Assembly (NCBI RefSeq): GCF_000468035.1 | Contig: NZ_KI260539.1 | Span: 84,718 to 148,717, forward strand | Length of the DNA stretch: 64,000 nt | Source: Selenomonas sp. oral taxon 892 str. F0426 | GTDB lineage: Bacteria > Bacillota > Negativicutes > Selenomonadales > Selenomonadaceae | Direction of reading: 5' to 3' | Shown here: piece by piece, positions 50,512 to 59,500 of the stretch | How positions within the stretch are numbered: the first letter of the stretch is position 1 | Layout of the letters: each line of letters opens with the position of its first letter | The notes under the pieces: generated by a model | What the model saw: only the letters and a program-made list of their open reading frames with translations | Databases searched by the model: none | What the model was told of the DNA's origin: nothing | Position numbers and translations under genes: made by a program

Positions 50512-52287
50512 ATGCAGCAGCTGACATATATCGTTTCCGGTACCGCTGATGCCCAGCGCAAAGCGGAACAGGCAAAGGAAAAACTGGATCGCATCCCACA
50601 TGTCGAGTCCCTGCTGATCACGATCGCGGCACCTTGTGAGATGCCGATTGATAAGGCCCTGCGTATACAGAAGGCCGTGCGTGAGTTGTTTCCGGATGCA
50701 CGTATTTTGGTGCATACATGTGCCCTTAAGATGGCTGATCTGCGCCTCGATACGGATGGGGTTATGCTGACCTTTACGGCATTTGAGGCCTCGCAGGTGG
50801 AATTCGTTACCGTGGACGGCAACACATCGGATACGGCAACGACGGAGCATTTCATCAACTTTGTCGCTGCGCGCCCGCACACGAGGCTCATCGAGTTCTT
50901 TGTGGTTGGTCTAATGGATCAAATTGATGATCTTTTTGAGGGTTTTTCTGCGATTGATGAGCGCATTGAGGTTTTCGGCGCATTTGTTGATGCGGCGCCT
51001 ATGGATGCACATGGTTACATTATCGCCGATGATGCTGTGATAAACCTCGGTATACTCGCCGTTGCCTTCCACGGCGAAACATTGGAGGCATATGTCACAC
51101 AAAATTTCGGATGGAACCCACTCGGGCGTGAGATCGTTGCAACACGTGTGGATGGCTGCACGATCAAGGAGCTTGATGGGGACACCCCTCTCAAGATCTA
51201 TGAACGATATTTCGGGATCAAGGGGGATGGCGACTTCAGTGCGGATGCCGCGCTCTTTCCCCTCTGCTTTGAGGAGGAAGATGGATCTATCTCTGCACGC
51301 GTGCCCATCAAGATCGAGGAGGGGAGCGGCGAGCTCACCTTCGGCATTCCCATGCAGGTGGGGACGAAGTTCCGCCTTTCCTATGGTGATCCCTACTGGA
51401 TCCTCTCCAAGGCGGCAGAGAATGCGCGCGGTATGTCAGAGTTTTCTCCTCAGGTCATCCTTGGCACCTCCTGCATCGGACACTATCTTCTGCTGGGAGA
51501 TGATATTCTAGCAGAGATGACGCCATGTGCGGGCTTTCCATCATCGACCGTATTTGTGTTCGGTGAGGTGCGCCGCGTGGGAAAACGTATCTCCCCAGCG
51601 AATCTGAATGTCCTTCTCGTTGGACTGAAAGAGGATCCAGGGTATGTCAAGAATATTCGACTCCAGACCAAACGTGTTGCACATCTTTCCTATAATCGCA
51701 AGATGCTCGCATTTATGTCCCACTTTATTCGTGTCTCGGAGGCGGAACTCTCTACGGCAAATCAGCGCCTCAGCGACCTCGCAAGCCGTGACGCTCTGAC
51801 GAATCTCCTGAATCGCCGCGAGATGGATCGTCTCCTGAGGGATGCTGTTGCACGCTCGCAGGAACTTAAGACACCGCTCTCTGTCATTCTGATGGATATT
51901 GATCACTTTAAAGAAGTCAATGATACCTATGGCCACGATATGGGAGATAAGGTGCTGTTGGTCGTTGCAGATGCTATCTCACATACGATCCGCGGATCAG
52001 ACGCTGGTTGTCGCTGGGGCGGCGATGAGTTCTTTATCATCCTGGAGGGAGCTCCGATCGCTGTTGCAGGCAGAGTCGGTGAGCGCATTCGCCGTAGGGT
52101 AGAGGCCGCCGATATGCCCTTTGATCGTCACATTACGGTCAGTGTCGGCGTCGCAGCGTTTGACTCGGAGAACGACAACGAGCTTCAGCTCTTTAAGAAT
52201 GCCGATGAGGCTCTTTATCAGGCAAAGAACGCAGGCCGCAATGCAGTCTATGCGCTCGGCCTTGGACGTATCAGCAGTGCGGAATAA
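50512..52287 (+). CDS. FIST-GGDEF diguanylate cyclase
   Basis: The 591-residue product has FIST_N and FIST_C sensory domains (about 25-390), a helical linker (about 395-435) and a GGDEF domain. The active-site GGDEF is at 503-507 and the inhibitory RxxD site (RGSD, 494-497) lies five residues before it, so it is predicted to be an active, product-inhibited c-di-GMP synthase. FIST domains are thought to bind small ligands such as amino acids. There are no membrane helices. TAGGAGGG precedes the ATG at 50512; an in-frame TTG at 50497 is less likely. It lies between rny and ymdB, which are often neighbours. Confidence 0.92.
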   Translation: MQQLTYIVSGTADAQRKAEQAKEKLDRIPHVESLLITIAAPCEMPIDKALRIQKAVRELFPDARILVHTCALKMADLRLDTDGVMLTFTAFEASQVEFVTVDGNTSDTATTEHFINFVAARPHTRLIEFFVVGLMDQIDDLFEGFSAIDERIEVFGAFVDAAPMDAHGYIIADDAVINLGILAVAFHGETLEAYVTQNFGWNPLGREIVATRVDGCTIKELDGDTPLKIYERYFGIKGDGDFSADAALFPLCFEEEDGSISARVPIKIEEGSGELTFGIPMQVGTKFRLSYGDPYWILSKAAENARGMSEFSPQVILGTSCIGHYLLLGDDILAEMTPCAGFPSSTVFVFGEVRRVGKRISPANLNVLLVGLKEDPGYVKNIRLQTKRVAHLSYNRKMLAFMSHFIRVSEAELSTANQRLSDLASRDALTNLLNRREMDRLLRDAVARSQELKTPLSVILMDIDHFKEVNDTYGHDMGDKVLLVVADAISHTIRGSDAGCRWGGDEFFIILEGAPIAVAGRVGERIRRRVEAADMPFDRHITVSVGVAAFDSENDNELQLFKNADEALYQAKNAGRNAVYALGLGRISSAE

Positions 52288-52313
52288 TAAGATGAGGAAA
52301 GGAGACAGGTGTC

Positions 52314-52871
52314 GTGTTTGATTTTTTGCGCAAACATTTTTCGGGGCGCCGCTCCATTTCCACAAAGAGCGACCAAGTTCGCCCAGGGGTTCAGCTGCTC
52401 GCCTCCGTTCTCGTCTGTTTCCCCGAGATCGAGGCTGTTTCCTATGATCCTGCAGAGGAACTGCTGACGATGGACTTCATCGTTCGTGATCTTGTGCCCC
52501 CGGCGGAGATCGAGAAATTTGCGGCCCTCCTCGCCGAGAGCATTGAAACGTATCAGATGATCGAGGGAGGCACGGTTAGCGAGATGGATTTCTCCTATGA
52601 GCGGCATGAGGGCCTCACGATGTTTCATCTCTCACGCAGAATGGATGAGGTTTCAGAGCGGGAGCTGAATCTCGTCGTGCAGATTCTGAAAGATCGTTTT
52701 GGGGAAAAGCTGCGCATCGATCCGCATGGAGCGGATACCCTCGACTCGGAGTTTCGTACACTTCAGCATGAGACGCTTGAACGCATGCTGATGGCGGTGC
52801 GGGAGCTTCCTCTGCGGGACCGTCTCGTCGGTATCCGAGAGCGTGACCAGGTCGTCGTCTACAATCGATGA
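52314..52871 (+). CDS. Unknown cytoplasmic protein, 185 residues
   Basis: I do not recognise a family. The product has a basic N terminus (FDFLRKHFSGRR), then a mixed alpha/beta body with several acidic helices, and no signal peptide, membrane helix or Cys motif. The start is a GTG with AGGAGA upstream. It lies 26 bases after the cyclase and 30 before ymdB, so it shares their transcript. Confidence 0.8.
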   Translation: MFDFLRKHFSGRRSISTKSDQVRPGVQLLASVLVCFPEIEAVSYDPAEELLTMDFIVRDLVPPAEIEKFAALLAESIETYQMIEGGTVSEMDFSYERHEGLTMFHLSRRMDEVSERELNLVVQILKDRFGEKLRIDPHGADTLDSEFRTLQHETLERMLMAVRELPLRDRLVGIRERDQVVVYNR

Positions 52872-52901
52872 GCAGAATGGAGCTTCGGAGGAGGAATAGT
52901 C

Positions 52902-53684
52902 GTGCGTATCATGCTGGTCGGTGATGTTGTCGGCCGTGCGGGACGACGGGCATTTCGTACGATTACGCCGCGTCTTCGCCTGGAGCACAGGATCGATGTC
53001 GTCATTGTCAACGGAGAGAACTCGGCCGGCGGAAAGGGCTTTACACGCAAGGCTCTTGACGAACTCTATTCAGGCGGCGCGGATATTGTAACTGCGGGCA
53101 ATCACGTCTGGGATAAGAAGGATGTCTTTGCCTTCATCGATGAGGAACCGTTTCTGGTTCGTCCTGCGAACTATCCGGAGGGGACCCCAGGAAAAGGATA
53201 CTGCATTTTCCCGTTCAAGGCAGCAAACATTGCTGTGCTCAACCTATCAGGCCGTTCTTTCATGCCTGCGCTTGACTGTCCATTTCAGAAGGCAGATGAG
53301 CTTCTCGGTGAGATCGAAGGGCAGGTGGATGTCATCGTGCTCGACTTTCACGCCGAGACCACCTCGGAAAAACTAGCGATGGGTCACTATCTTGATGGAC
53401 GCGTCGATATCGTGGTCGGGACACATACGCATGTGCAGACTGCAGATGCGCAGATCCTTCCAAGGGGCACTGCCTATATCACGGACCTTGGCATGGTGGG
53501 TCCCTACGATTCCATCCTCGGTGTACGTACGGACATCGTGATTCAGAAGTTTCGCACGGGCATGCCCGTGCGGTTTGAAATGGCGGAGGGGCCATCGGAG
53601 TATGCCGCCGTGATCGTCGACATCGACCCCAGTGGGAGCCGTGCGGCGACGATCGAGCGCATTTTGCTCCGCGAAGAATCTTGA
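52902..53684 (+). CDS. ymdB: YmdB-family phosphodiesterase
   Basis: YmdB is a calcineurin-like metal-dependent phosphodiesterase (TIGR00282 family); in B. subtilis it acts on 2',3'-cyclic nucleotides and affects biofilm and motility decisions and sigma-D-dependent expression. The 260-residue product has the metal-ligand motifs GDVVGRAGR, NGENSAGGKG, AGNHVWD, DFHAE and VGTHTHVQTAD. The start is a GTG with GGAGGA upstream. It is a homologue of the B. subtilis gene found beside rny; here two genes are inserted between them. Confidence 0.94.
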   Translation: MRIMLVGDVVGRAGRRAFRTITPRLRLEHRIDVVIVNGENSAGGKGFTRKALDELYSGGADIVTAGNHVWDKKDVFAFIDEEPFLVRPANYPEGTPGKGYCIFPFKAANIAVLNLSGRSFMPALDCPFQKADELLGEIEGQVDVIVLDFHAETTSEKLAMGHYLDGRVDIVVGTHTHVQTADAQILPRGTAYITDLGMVGPYDSILGVRTDIVIQKFRTGMPVRFEMAEGPSEYAAVIVDIDPSGSRAATIERILLREES

Positions 53685-53699
53685 GTGAGGAGAAGACGT

Positions 53700-54533
53700 A
53701 TGCCAAGTGATCTGCATATTCATACGAGCTTTTCCGATGGTCGGGATACACCAGAGGAGGTCGCAGAGGCTGCAAAGAGTGCGGGACTGCACTACATCGC
53801 CATTACAGATCATGACAGTGTTGAGGGCGTTACTGCACTGTATGAAAGTGGTCACTATACATCAGGCAGCAGCCTCCGCATCATTCCTGGAGTGGGGTTC
53901 ACTGCGGGTGGTGCAGAGTACGATATCCACATCCTTGGCTACCACATCGATATATACGATGCCGGGCTTCAAGAGAAGCTCGAAGAGATCAGTGAAGCGC
54001 GCTGGATCCGTTTTACAGAGATTGTGGAACGACTGCGTGGCCTTGGCTATGAAATCGGTGAGACCGAGGTGCTGACGGATGAGGGGCTCTGCAAGGCAGT
54101 TGGCCGCTCTCACGTGGCACGCGTACTTGTGAAAAAGGGATACTTTGAATCGATACGCGACTGCTTTGATGAACTTTTGCGCCGTGGACAGCCGGCCTAT
54201 GTACCGCATTTCAAACTCAGCTCGGAGGAGCTGATCGCACTCATCAAAGAGGCGGGAGGGGTTCCCGTCCTCGCCAACCCCAAAGAAATTAAGGACGAGG
54301 GCATCATTGAGCGCCTTATCGAGCAGGGAATTGGGGGAATTGAGGCATTTTATCCGACGTATGACCGTCAGGATACGCAACACTATCTCGACATCGCACA
54401 GAAAAATGGCCTTCTCGTTTCTGGGGGGTCAGGCTATCGCGGGTTCAGTGGACGCGAACCCGATGTACTTGGAGAGTTTTCAATCGAAGATATTTACGCA
54501 GAAAATTTTTATCGTCCGCCGCTTCCGGTGTGA
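53700..54533 (+). CDS. PHP-domain phosphoesterase (TrpH/RNase AM type)
   Basis: The 277-residue product has the PHP metal motifs: DLHIHTSFSDG at the N terminus, TDHDSVEG near 37-44, and later His/Asp residues. Members cut 3',5'-nucleotide bisphosphates or act as 5'-3' exonucleases on short RNA, which would fit an RNA-decay neighbourhood. The ATG at 53700 has GTGAGGAG upstream; an in-frame TTG at 53685 is less likely. It follows ymdB by 15 bases. Confidence 0.85.
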   Translation: MPSDLHIHTSFSDGRDTPEEVAEAAKSAGLHYIAITDHDSVEGVTALYESGHYTSGSSLRIIPGVGFTAGGAEYDIHILGYHIDIYDAGLQEKLEEISEARWIRFTEIVERLRGLGYEIGETEVLTDEGLCKAVGRSHVARVLVKKGYFESIRDCFDELLRRGQPAYVPHFKLSSEELIALIKEAGGVPVLANPKEIKDEGIIERLIEQGIGGIEAFYPTYDRQDTQHYLDIAQKNGLLVSGGSGYRGFSGREPDVLGEFSIEDIYAENFYRPPLPV

Positions 54534-54568
54534 GAGATCGTCGCGTGAAATGAAAGAGGAGAGACACA

Positions 54569-55420
54569 ATGGACGTCATTGCACTTGTCGGACCAAGCGG
54601 TACCGGCAAAAGCCACCGCGCCCTATGGGTAGCTCAGAAAAATGGCGCAGATGCCATCATCGATGATGGCATTCTCATCAAGGATGGAAAGGTGATTGGC
54701 GGTACCTCTGCAAAAAAGGAGAAGAATCGCATCATGGCTGTTCGGCGTGCGATCTTCGTGCTGCCTGGACATGCCTCCGACGTACGTCGGGCGATTGCAG
54801 AGTCGCAGCCGCGCCGCATCCTGATCCTCGGCACCTCGGAAAATATGGTGCAAAAGATTGCAAAGGCACTCAAGATCGGCTCTGTGAGCAAAATAATCCG
54901 CATTGAGGACATCGCCTCGAAGAAGGATATGGAACTTGCACAGTACCACCGCCTGCGGCGTGGAGAACACATCATTCCCGTGCCGACCATCGAGCTGAAG
55001 CCCCATTTTTCCGGATATCTGATCGACCCGATCAAGAGCCTCTTCAAGACTTCGTCCTCGAAGCGCCGCCGTCTCGGCGAACGTTCCATTGTACGGCCAG
55101 TATTTAGCTACTATGGAAAACTCGTCATTGATGACTCAGTGATCAAGAGCATTGTGCACATCGTTGCAGAAAAACTTGAAGAAGTATACCGTGTCGGCAC
55201 GACCCATGTAAAACATCTTGTGAATGGCGATGATGATCTCGGGATCATGGTGACGATCGAAGTCGTGTTTTCCTATGGGCATGCCATTGCGGAAACGATG
55301 GCAGCTTTGCGCAAAGACCTGCAAGTCGAGATCGAGCGTATGACGGGCATGGTCGTGCACGAAATTGATATTCTCGTCAAGAGCCTGCATGTGGACAAGG
55401 CAATTGCCGCGCGTGCGTAG
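54569..55420 (+). CDS. P-loop NTPase domain fused to an Asp23/Gls24-like domain
   Basis: The 283-residue product starts with a Walker A GPSGTGKS (8-15), followed by about 150 residues of mixed alpha/beta character. A basic stretch (SSSKRRRLGER) precedes a C-terminal ~100-residue domain with Asp23/Gls24 traits (GKLVIDDSVIKSIVHIVAEKLEEV, then a beta-alpha segment ending with VHEIDILVKSL). Similar architectures occur in Negativicutes and clostridia; the role is unknown. It starts 35 bases after the PHP gene and ends before the flgB promoter region. Confidence 0.8.
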   Translation: MDVIALVGPSGTGKSHRALWVAQKNGADAIIDDGILIKDGKVIGGTSAKKEKNRIMAVRRAIFVLPGHASDVRRAIAESQPRRILILGTSENMVQKIAKALKIGSVSKIIRIEDIASKKDMELAQYHRLRRGEHIIPVPTIELKPHFSGYLIDPIKSLFKTSSSKRRRLGERSIVRPVFSYYGKLVIDDSVIKSIVHIVAEKLEEVYRVGTTHVKHLVNGDDDLGIMVTIEVVFSYGHAIAETMAALRKDLQVEIERMTGMVVHEIDILVKSLHVDKAIAARA

Positions 55421-55593
55421 AACGACCATAGATTAGATTTGCCGCCATCATCGAAACCGTTCTTCACTTTTTCTGGAAAAAATGTTAGAATGAAAAGGGT
55501 TTTTTTTAGAAACGTAGAACTAAATATATATCTGTTTTGTGTGCAGTTTTTTTCTGTACTCAAAAAATTACGGGGAAAGGAATGTGACGTTTC
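55421..55593 (+). other. AT-rich gap before the flgB operon
   Basis: This 173-bp gap holds no credible gene. It contains the candidate flgB promoter and a long T run. No terminator for the upstream gene was found. Confidence 0.6.
55463..55491 (+). promoter_or_regulatory. Candidate sigma-A-type promoter of the flgB operon
   Basis: TTCACT (55463-55468), a 17-base spacer and TAGAAT (55486-55491). The flgB start lies about 100 bases downstream, so the leader is long. The match is moderate. Confidence 0.5.
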
Positions 55594-56016
55594 ATGCTTG
55601 AGCAGCTGGTAAACACCTCGACGCTTGATATCGGCAGCCGAGCGCTCTCGGCAGCATCTCTGCGGCACGAAGTGCTCAGCAACAACATTGCCAACGTGAA
55701 TACACCGAACTTCAAACGGAGTCATGTCCGTTTCGAGGATCTTCTGAAGCAGGAACTCGGACTTGACAGGGACCCCCTGATGAAGGTTGTGCGTACGCAT
55801 GACCGGCATCTTCCCATTGCCTTTCACGGAAAGGTGCGTCCTGTGATCGAGCAGGATGCTGGGACGAACATGCGCCTGGACGGCAACAACGTCGATATTG
55901 ACATCGAGATGGCTGAGGTCGCAAAGAATCAGCTCTATTACAGTGCTCTGGCGACAGCGGTGGGCGGACATATCAGTAAACTAAAGTCTGTCATCACCAG
56001 TGGACAGGGCAGCTGA
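55594..56016 (+). CDS. flgB: FlgB, flagellar rod protein
   Basis: FlgB is a proximal rod subunit. The 140-residue product has the N-terminal rod motif ALSAASLRHEVLSNNIANVNTPNFKR and the C-terminal helical segment MAEVAKNQLYYSAL. It is the first gene of the basal-body block. A weak Shine-Dalgarno (AAGGAA) lies upstream of the ATG. Confidence 0.95.
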   Translation: MLEQLVNTSTLDIGSRALSAASLRHEVLSNNIANVNTPNFKRSHVRFEDLLKQELGLDRDPLMKVVRTHDRHLPIAFHGKVRPVIEQDAGTNMRLDGNNVDIDIEMAEVAKNQLYYSALATAVGGHISKLKSVITSGQGS

Positions 56017-56034
56017 TAAGCGGGAGGACACGAT

Positions 56035-56490
56035 ATGGGAATGTTTCTGGGAATTGATGCGGCCGCTTCCGGCCTTACGGCGGAACGCCTGCGCATGGAC
56101 GTGATCTCCAACAATATTGCAAACGCAAACACAACGCGTGCACAGGGAGGCGGTGCCTACCATCGTCGCTACGTTGTGTTTCAGCCGCGCGAGAAGGGGA
56201 ATGGCATCGGATTCGAGGCATTCCTTGCGCGTGCATCGGATCGTATGCGCCCCGGGGATGGCGTGCGTGCGGTATCCATCCAGTCGGATCGCACGCAGGG
56301 GCCGCTTGTCTATGATCCGGGGCACCCGGATGCGAATGCGGATGGCTATGTAGAGCGTCCAAATGTTAATATTGTCGCTGAGATGGTAGATATGATCTCG
56401 GCATCCCGCGGCTACGAAGCAAATACAACGACCATCAATGCTGCAAAATCTATGGTGACGGCAGCCCTTCGTATTGGTGCGGGCAACTAA
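56035..56490 (+). CDS. flgC: FlgC, flagellar rod protein
   Basis: FlgC is a proximal rod subunit. The 151-residue product carries the rod motif ASGLTAERLRMDVISNNIANANTT and the C-terminal NVNIVAEMVDMISASRGYEANTT. GCGGGAGG lies upstream. It follows flgB by 18 bases in the conserved order. Confidence 0.96.
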   Translation: MGMFLGIDAAASGLTAERLRMDVISNNIANANTTRAQGGGAYHRRYVVFQPREKGNGIGFEAFLARASDRMRPGDGVRAVSIQSDRTQGPLVYDPGHPDANADGYVERPNVNIVAEMVDMISASRGYEANTTTINAAKSMVTAALRIGAGN

Positions 56491-56517
56491 GCCGTGCGCA
56501 CATTTTAAGGGAGATCA

Positions 56518-56826
56518 ATGTATATGGAAGTACAAGCACTGCAAATGACCCCCGTAACGATGCGCGCAACGAGCCATCTGGGTGAGACCATTGAGAAAGA
56601 ACCGCCAAAGAGCTTCGGTACCTATCTGAAAGACGCCCTCTCCGAGGTGAACAAGCTTCAGCTGGCATCGGATGAGCAGAACAAACTGCTTGCTGCTGGC
56701 GAAGTCTCGGATATCTCTCAGGTCGTCGTGGCAGGGCAGAAGGCAGAGATCGCACTCCAGCTGACACTGCAGCTGCGTAATCGTGCTATATCTGCCTATC
56801 AGGAAATCATGCGAATGCAGGTGTAA
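56518..56826 (+). CDS. fliE: FliE, flagellar MS ring-rod junction protein
   Basis: FliE joins the MS ring to the rod. The 102-residue product has the family core SFGTYLKDALSEVNKLQLASDEQ and QLTLQLRNRAISAYQEIMRMQV at the C terminus. AAGGGAGA precedes the ATG. Confidence 0.95.
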   Translation: MYMEVQALQMTPVTMRATSHLGETIEKEPPKSFGTYLKDALSEVNKLQLASDEQNKLLAAGEVSDISQVVVAGQKAEIALQLTLQLRNRAISAYQEIMRMQV

Positions 56827-56897
56827 TTGCAGCCTGCCGTTTTCGTGTGCCTATTGGAGGCACCGCATAACCGTGATGACTTGAAGGGAAAGAGATT

Positions 56898-58478
56898 ATG
56901 GGAGAGTGGAAAGAGCGCGGCCTTGCCATGTGGGAACGCTTTGACAAGCGCCAGCGCTACATCATGCTCGGGTCGGCACTCGCGATCCTCGTCCTCATCT
57001 TTGGACTGAGCTTTTGGTATGGCAGCAAGCCGGATATGGTGCCGCTGTTCACCAACATGGAGACCAAGGATGCAGGTGAGGTCGCCAACCAACTGCGTGA
57101 ATCGAATATCGCATATGAGGTACAGGAGAGCAAGACGGGCACAACGATCCTTGTACCGACGACGAATGTCCACGAGGCACGCCTGAATCTTGCAACGCAG
57201 GGGCTTCCTCGTGGGAACAAGGGATTTGAGATCTTCGATGACAGTAAGCTTGGCGTCACTGAGTTCCAGAACCGTGTGAACTATCTTCAGGCACTCCAAG
57301 GAGAACTGACGCGTACGATTGAGCAGCTTGAGGCTGTTGAGAAGGCACGTGTCCATATTGTGCTGCCAGAGGATAGCCTCTACAAGAAAGAGGAGAAGCC
57401 TGCGACAGCCTCTATTATGCTGCGCCTCAAGCCGCACGCGGAGCTGACGAAGAAAGAGATTAAGGGCATCGTCAACCTTGCGGCGCACAGTGTCAAGGGA
57501 CTGACGCCTGAGAATATTACGATCGTTGACGACACAGGAAAAATTCTAAACGATCCAGATGACCAGGATGAGAACTCCATCGGCGTCAAGACGCTTACGC
57601 AGCTCGACATGACGCGCAAGGTGCAGGACAACATCGAGAAGAAAGTCCAGTCTCTGCTCGACCAGACCCTTGGTGAGGGGCGTGCGTTCGCGCGTGTCAG
57701 TGTGGAGCTTGACTTCGATGACCGCCTTACGGATCGCCAGACCTTTACACCGGTCGTCGATGATGCGGGCATCATTCGCAGCCAGCAGGACATCTCCGAG
57801 AGCTATGTCGGGAGTTCGACGAATCCCGGCGGCCCGGCAGGCGTACAGAGCAATGTTCCTGGCTATGTGGAACAGGAGGCGAATGCCAATGCCGAATACG
57901 AGAAAAAGGAATCCACGAAGAACTATGAGATCAACGAGGAGCGGCAGCATGTCATTGCGTCGCCAGGCTCCATTCGCCGTCTGACGGTTGCTGTCCTTGT
58001 CAACGAGGACGTGACCCAGCCGCAGCAGGAGAGTATTCTCCGTACGGTGAGCAGTGCTGCTGGGATCAACCCGCAGCGCGGAGATACGATCTCCGTGGAA
58101 CCCCTGCCGTTCAGTACGGAGGCGGCGGAACGCCGCGCGGCCGAGGAGCAGGCGGAGAAGGATCGTCAGGACCGCATCTTCTACACGCAGGTCGGGCTTG
58201 CACTGCTTGTCATTGCTCTTATCGTTGGTGGTATTCTTATGTATCGCCGCAAGAAGCGCCTCGAGCGTGAGGCCGCTGAAGAGGCGCGCCGCCTTGAGGA
58301 AGAGCGGCTTGCAGAGGAGCGTGCCGCGGCGATCGCGGCAGGAGAGGTCGAGGAAGAAGATCTCTCTGAGGAGGAGCAGCATCAGATGAACCAGAAGCTC
58401 GCGCTCCTCACGCTCATCGATACGAAGCCAGAGGAAGTAGCACTCCTCGTTAAGACCTGGCTGACGGAGGAGGAGTAA
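56898..58478 (+). CDS. fliF: FliF, flagellar MS-ring protein
   Basis: FliF builds the MS ring, the first structure of the basal body. The 526-residue product has a transmembrane helix at about 25-45, a periplasmic ring-building region with a YscJ-like fold (VQESKTGTTILVPTTNVHEAR), and a second transmembrane helix at about 430-450. A cytoplasmic C terminus rich in Glu and Ala ends in the FliG-binding segment (DTKPEEVALLVKTWLTEE). The fliG start follows the stop by 2 bases. Confidence 0.96.
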   Translation: MGEWKERGLAMWERFDKRQRYIMLGSALAILVLIFGLSFWYGSKPDMVPLFTNMETKDAGEVANQLRESNIAYEVQESKTGTTILVPTTNVHEARLNLATQGLPRGNKGFEIFDDSKLGVTEFQNRVNYLQALQGELTRTIEQLEAVEKARVHIVLPEDSLYKKEEKPATASIMLRLKPHAELTKKEIKGIVNLAAHSVKGLTPENITIVDDTGKILNDPDDQDENSIGVKTLTQLDMTRKVQDNIEKKVQSLLDQTLGEGRAFARVSVELDFDDRLTDRQTFTPVVDDAGIIRSQQDISESYVGSSTNPGGPAGVQSNVPGYVEQEANANAEYEKKESTKNYEINEERQHVIASPGSIRRLTVAVLVNEDVTQPQQESILRTVSSAAGINPQRGDTISVEPLPFSTEAAERRAAEEQAEKDRQDRIFYTQVGLALLVIALIVGGILMYRRKKRLEREAAEEARRLEEERLAEERAAAIAAGEVEEEDLSEEEQHQMNQKLALLTLIDTKPEEVALLVKTWLTEEE

Positions 58479-58480
58479 GT

Positions 58481-59500
58481 ATGCCGGATATGTATGGTGG
58501 CGCCAATCTGTCCAATCAGCAGAAAGCGGCAATCCTCTTCATTGCAATCGGGCCGGAATACTCGGCAAAGCTCTTTCAGCATATGGACGATGATGAGATT
58601 GAACAGCTGACGCTTGAGATCGCAAACCAGAAACAGGTATCTTCCGCCCTCAAGGCAGAGATCATTGCTGAGTTTTACTCCATGTGCATGGCACAGGACT
58701 ACATCTCCTCTGGCGGTCTGCAGTATGCGCAGAATGTCTTGGAGAAGGCTCTTGGCCCAGACAAGGCTCTCGAGATCATCAATCGTCTCACGACGAGTCT
58801 GCAGGTACGTCCCTTCGACTTCCTGCGCAAGACGGATCCCGCGCAGCTGCTTAACTTCATTCAGAACGAGCATCCACAGACCATTGCGCTCATTCTTGCC
58901 TATCTCGACCCCGATCAGGCGGCGATTGTTCTTGGATCACTCTCGCCGGAGTCTCAGGTCGAGGTCACAAAGCGCGTGGCGATGATGGACCGCACGTCTC
59001 CTGACTTCATTCGTGAGGTTGAGCGTGTGCTTGAGAGAAAACTGTCATCGATGGTAACACAGGACTTCACAACGGCAGGCGGCATCAAGGCAATTGTTGA
59101 GGTGCTCAATCGCGTCGATCGCACGACGGAGAAGGCGATTGTCGAAACTCTCGAGGTCGACAACCCCGAGCTTGCCGAGGAAATCAAGAAGCTCATGTTC
59201 GTCTTCGAGGACATTGTTCAGATCGACGACCGTTCTCTGCAGCTTGTGCTGCGTCAAGTGGAGACAAAAGATCTCTCGCTTGCACTCAAGGCCACACCGC
59301 AGGAGGTTGCCGAAAAAGTATTCAAAAATATGTCGACGCGTGCGGCCGATATGCTGCGCGAGGAGATCGAGTTCATGGGACCGGTCAAGATTCGCGACGT
59401 GGAGGAGGCGCAGCAGAAGGTTGTCAGCGTCATCCGCATGCTCGAGGACAAGGGCGAGATTGTGATTTCGCGTGGCAAGGGAGACGAGATGATTGTCTAG
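58481..59500 (+). CDS. fliG: FliG, flagellar motor switch protein
   Basis: FliG transmits stator torque to the rotor and mediates switching. The 339-residue product has the three FliG domains, the conserved EHPQTIA motif near residue 130 and the charged torque-helix region with the LPRKS-like segment near 280. It starts 2 bases after the fliF stop and overlaps fliH by 8 bases. Confidence 0.97.
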   Translation: MPDMYGGANLSNQQKAAILFIAIGPEYSAKLFQHMDDDEIEQLTLEIANQKQVSSALKAEIIAEFYSMCMAQDYISSGGLQYAQNVLEKALGPDKALEIINRLTTSLQVRPFDFLRKTDPAQLLNFIQNEHPQTIALILAYLDPDQAAIVLGSLSPESQVEVTKRVAMMDRTSPDFIREVERVLERKLSSMVTQDFTTAGGIKAIVEVLNRVDRTTEKAIVETLEVDNPELAEEIKKLMFVFEDIVQIDDRSLQLVLRQVETKDLSLALKATPQEVAEKVFKNMSTRAADMLREEIEFMGPVKIRDVEEAQQKVVSVIRMLEDKGEIVISRGKGDEMIV

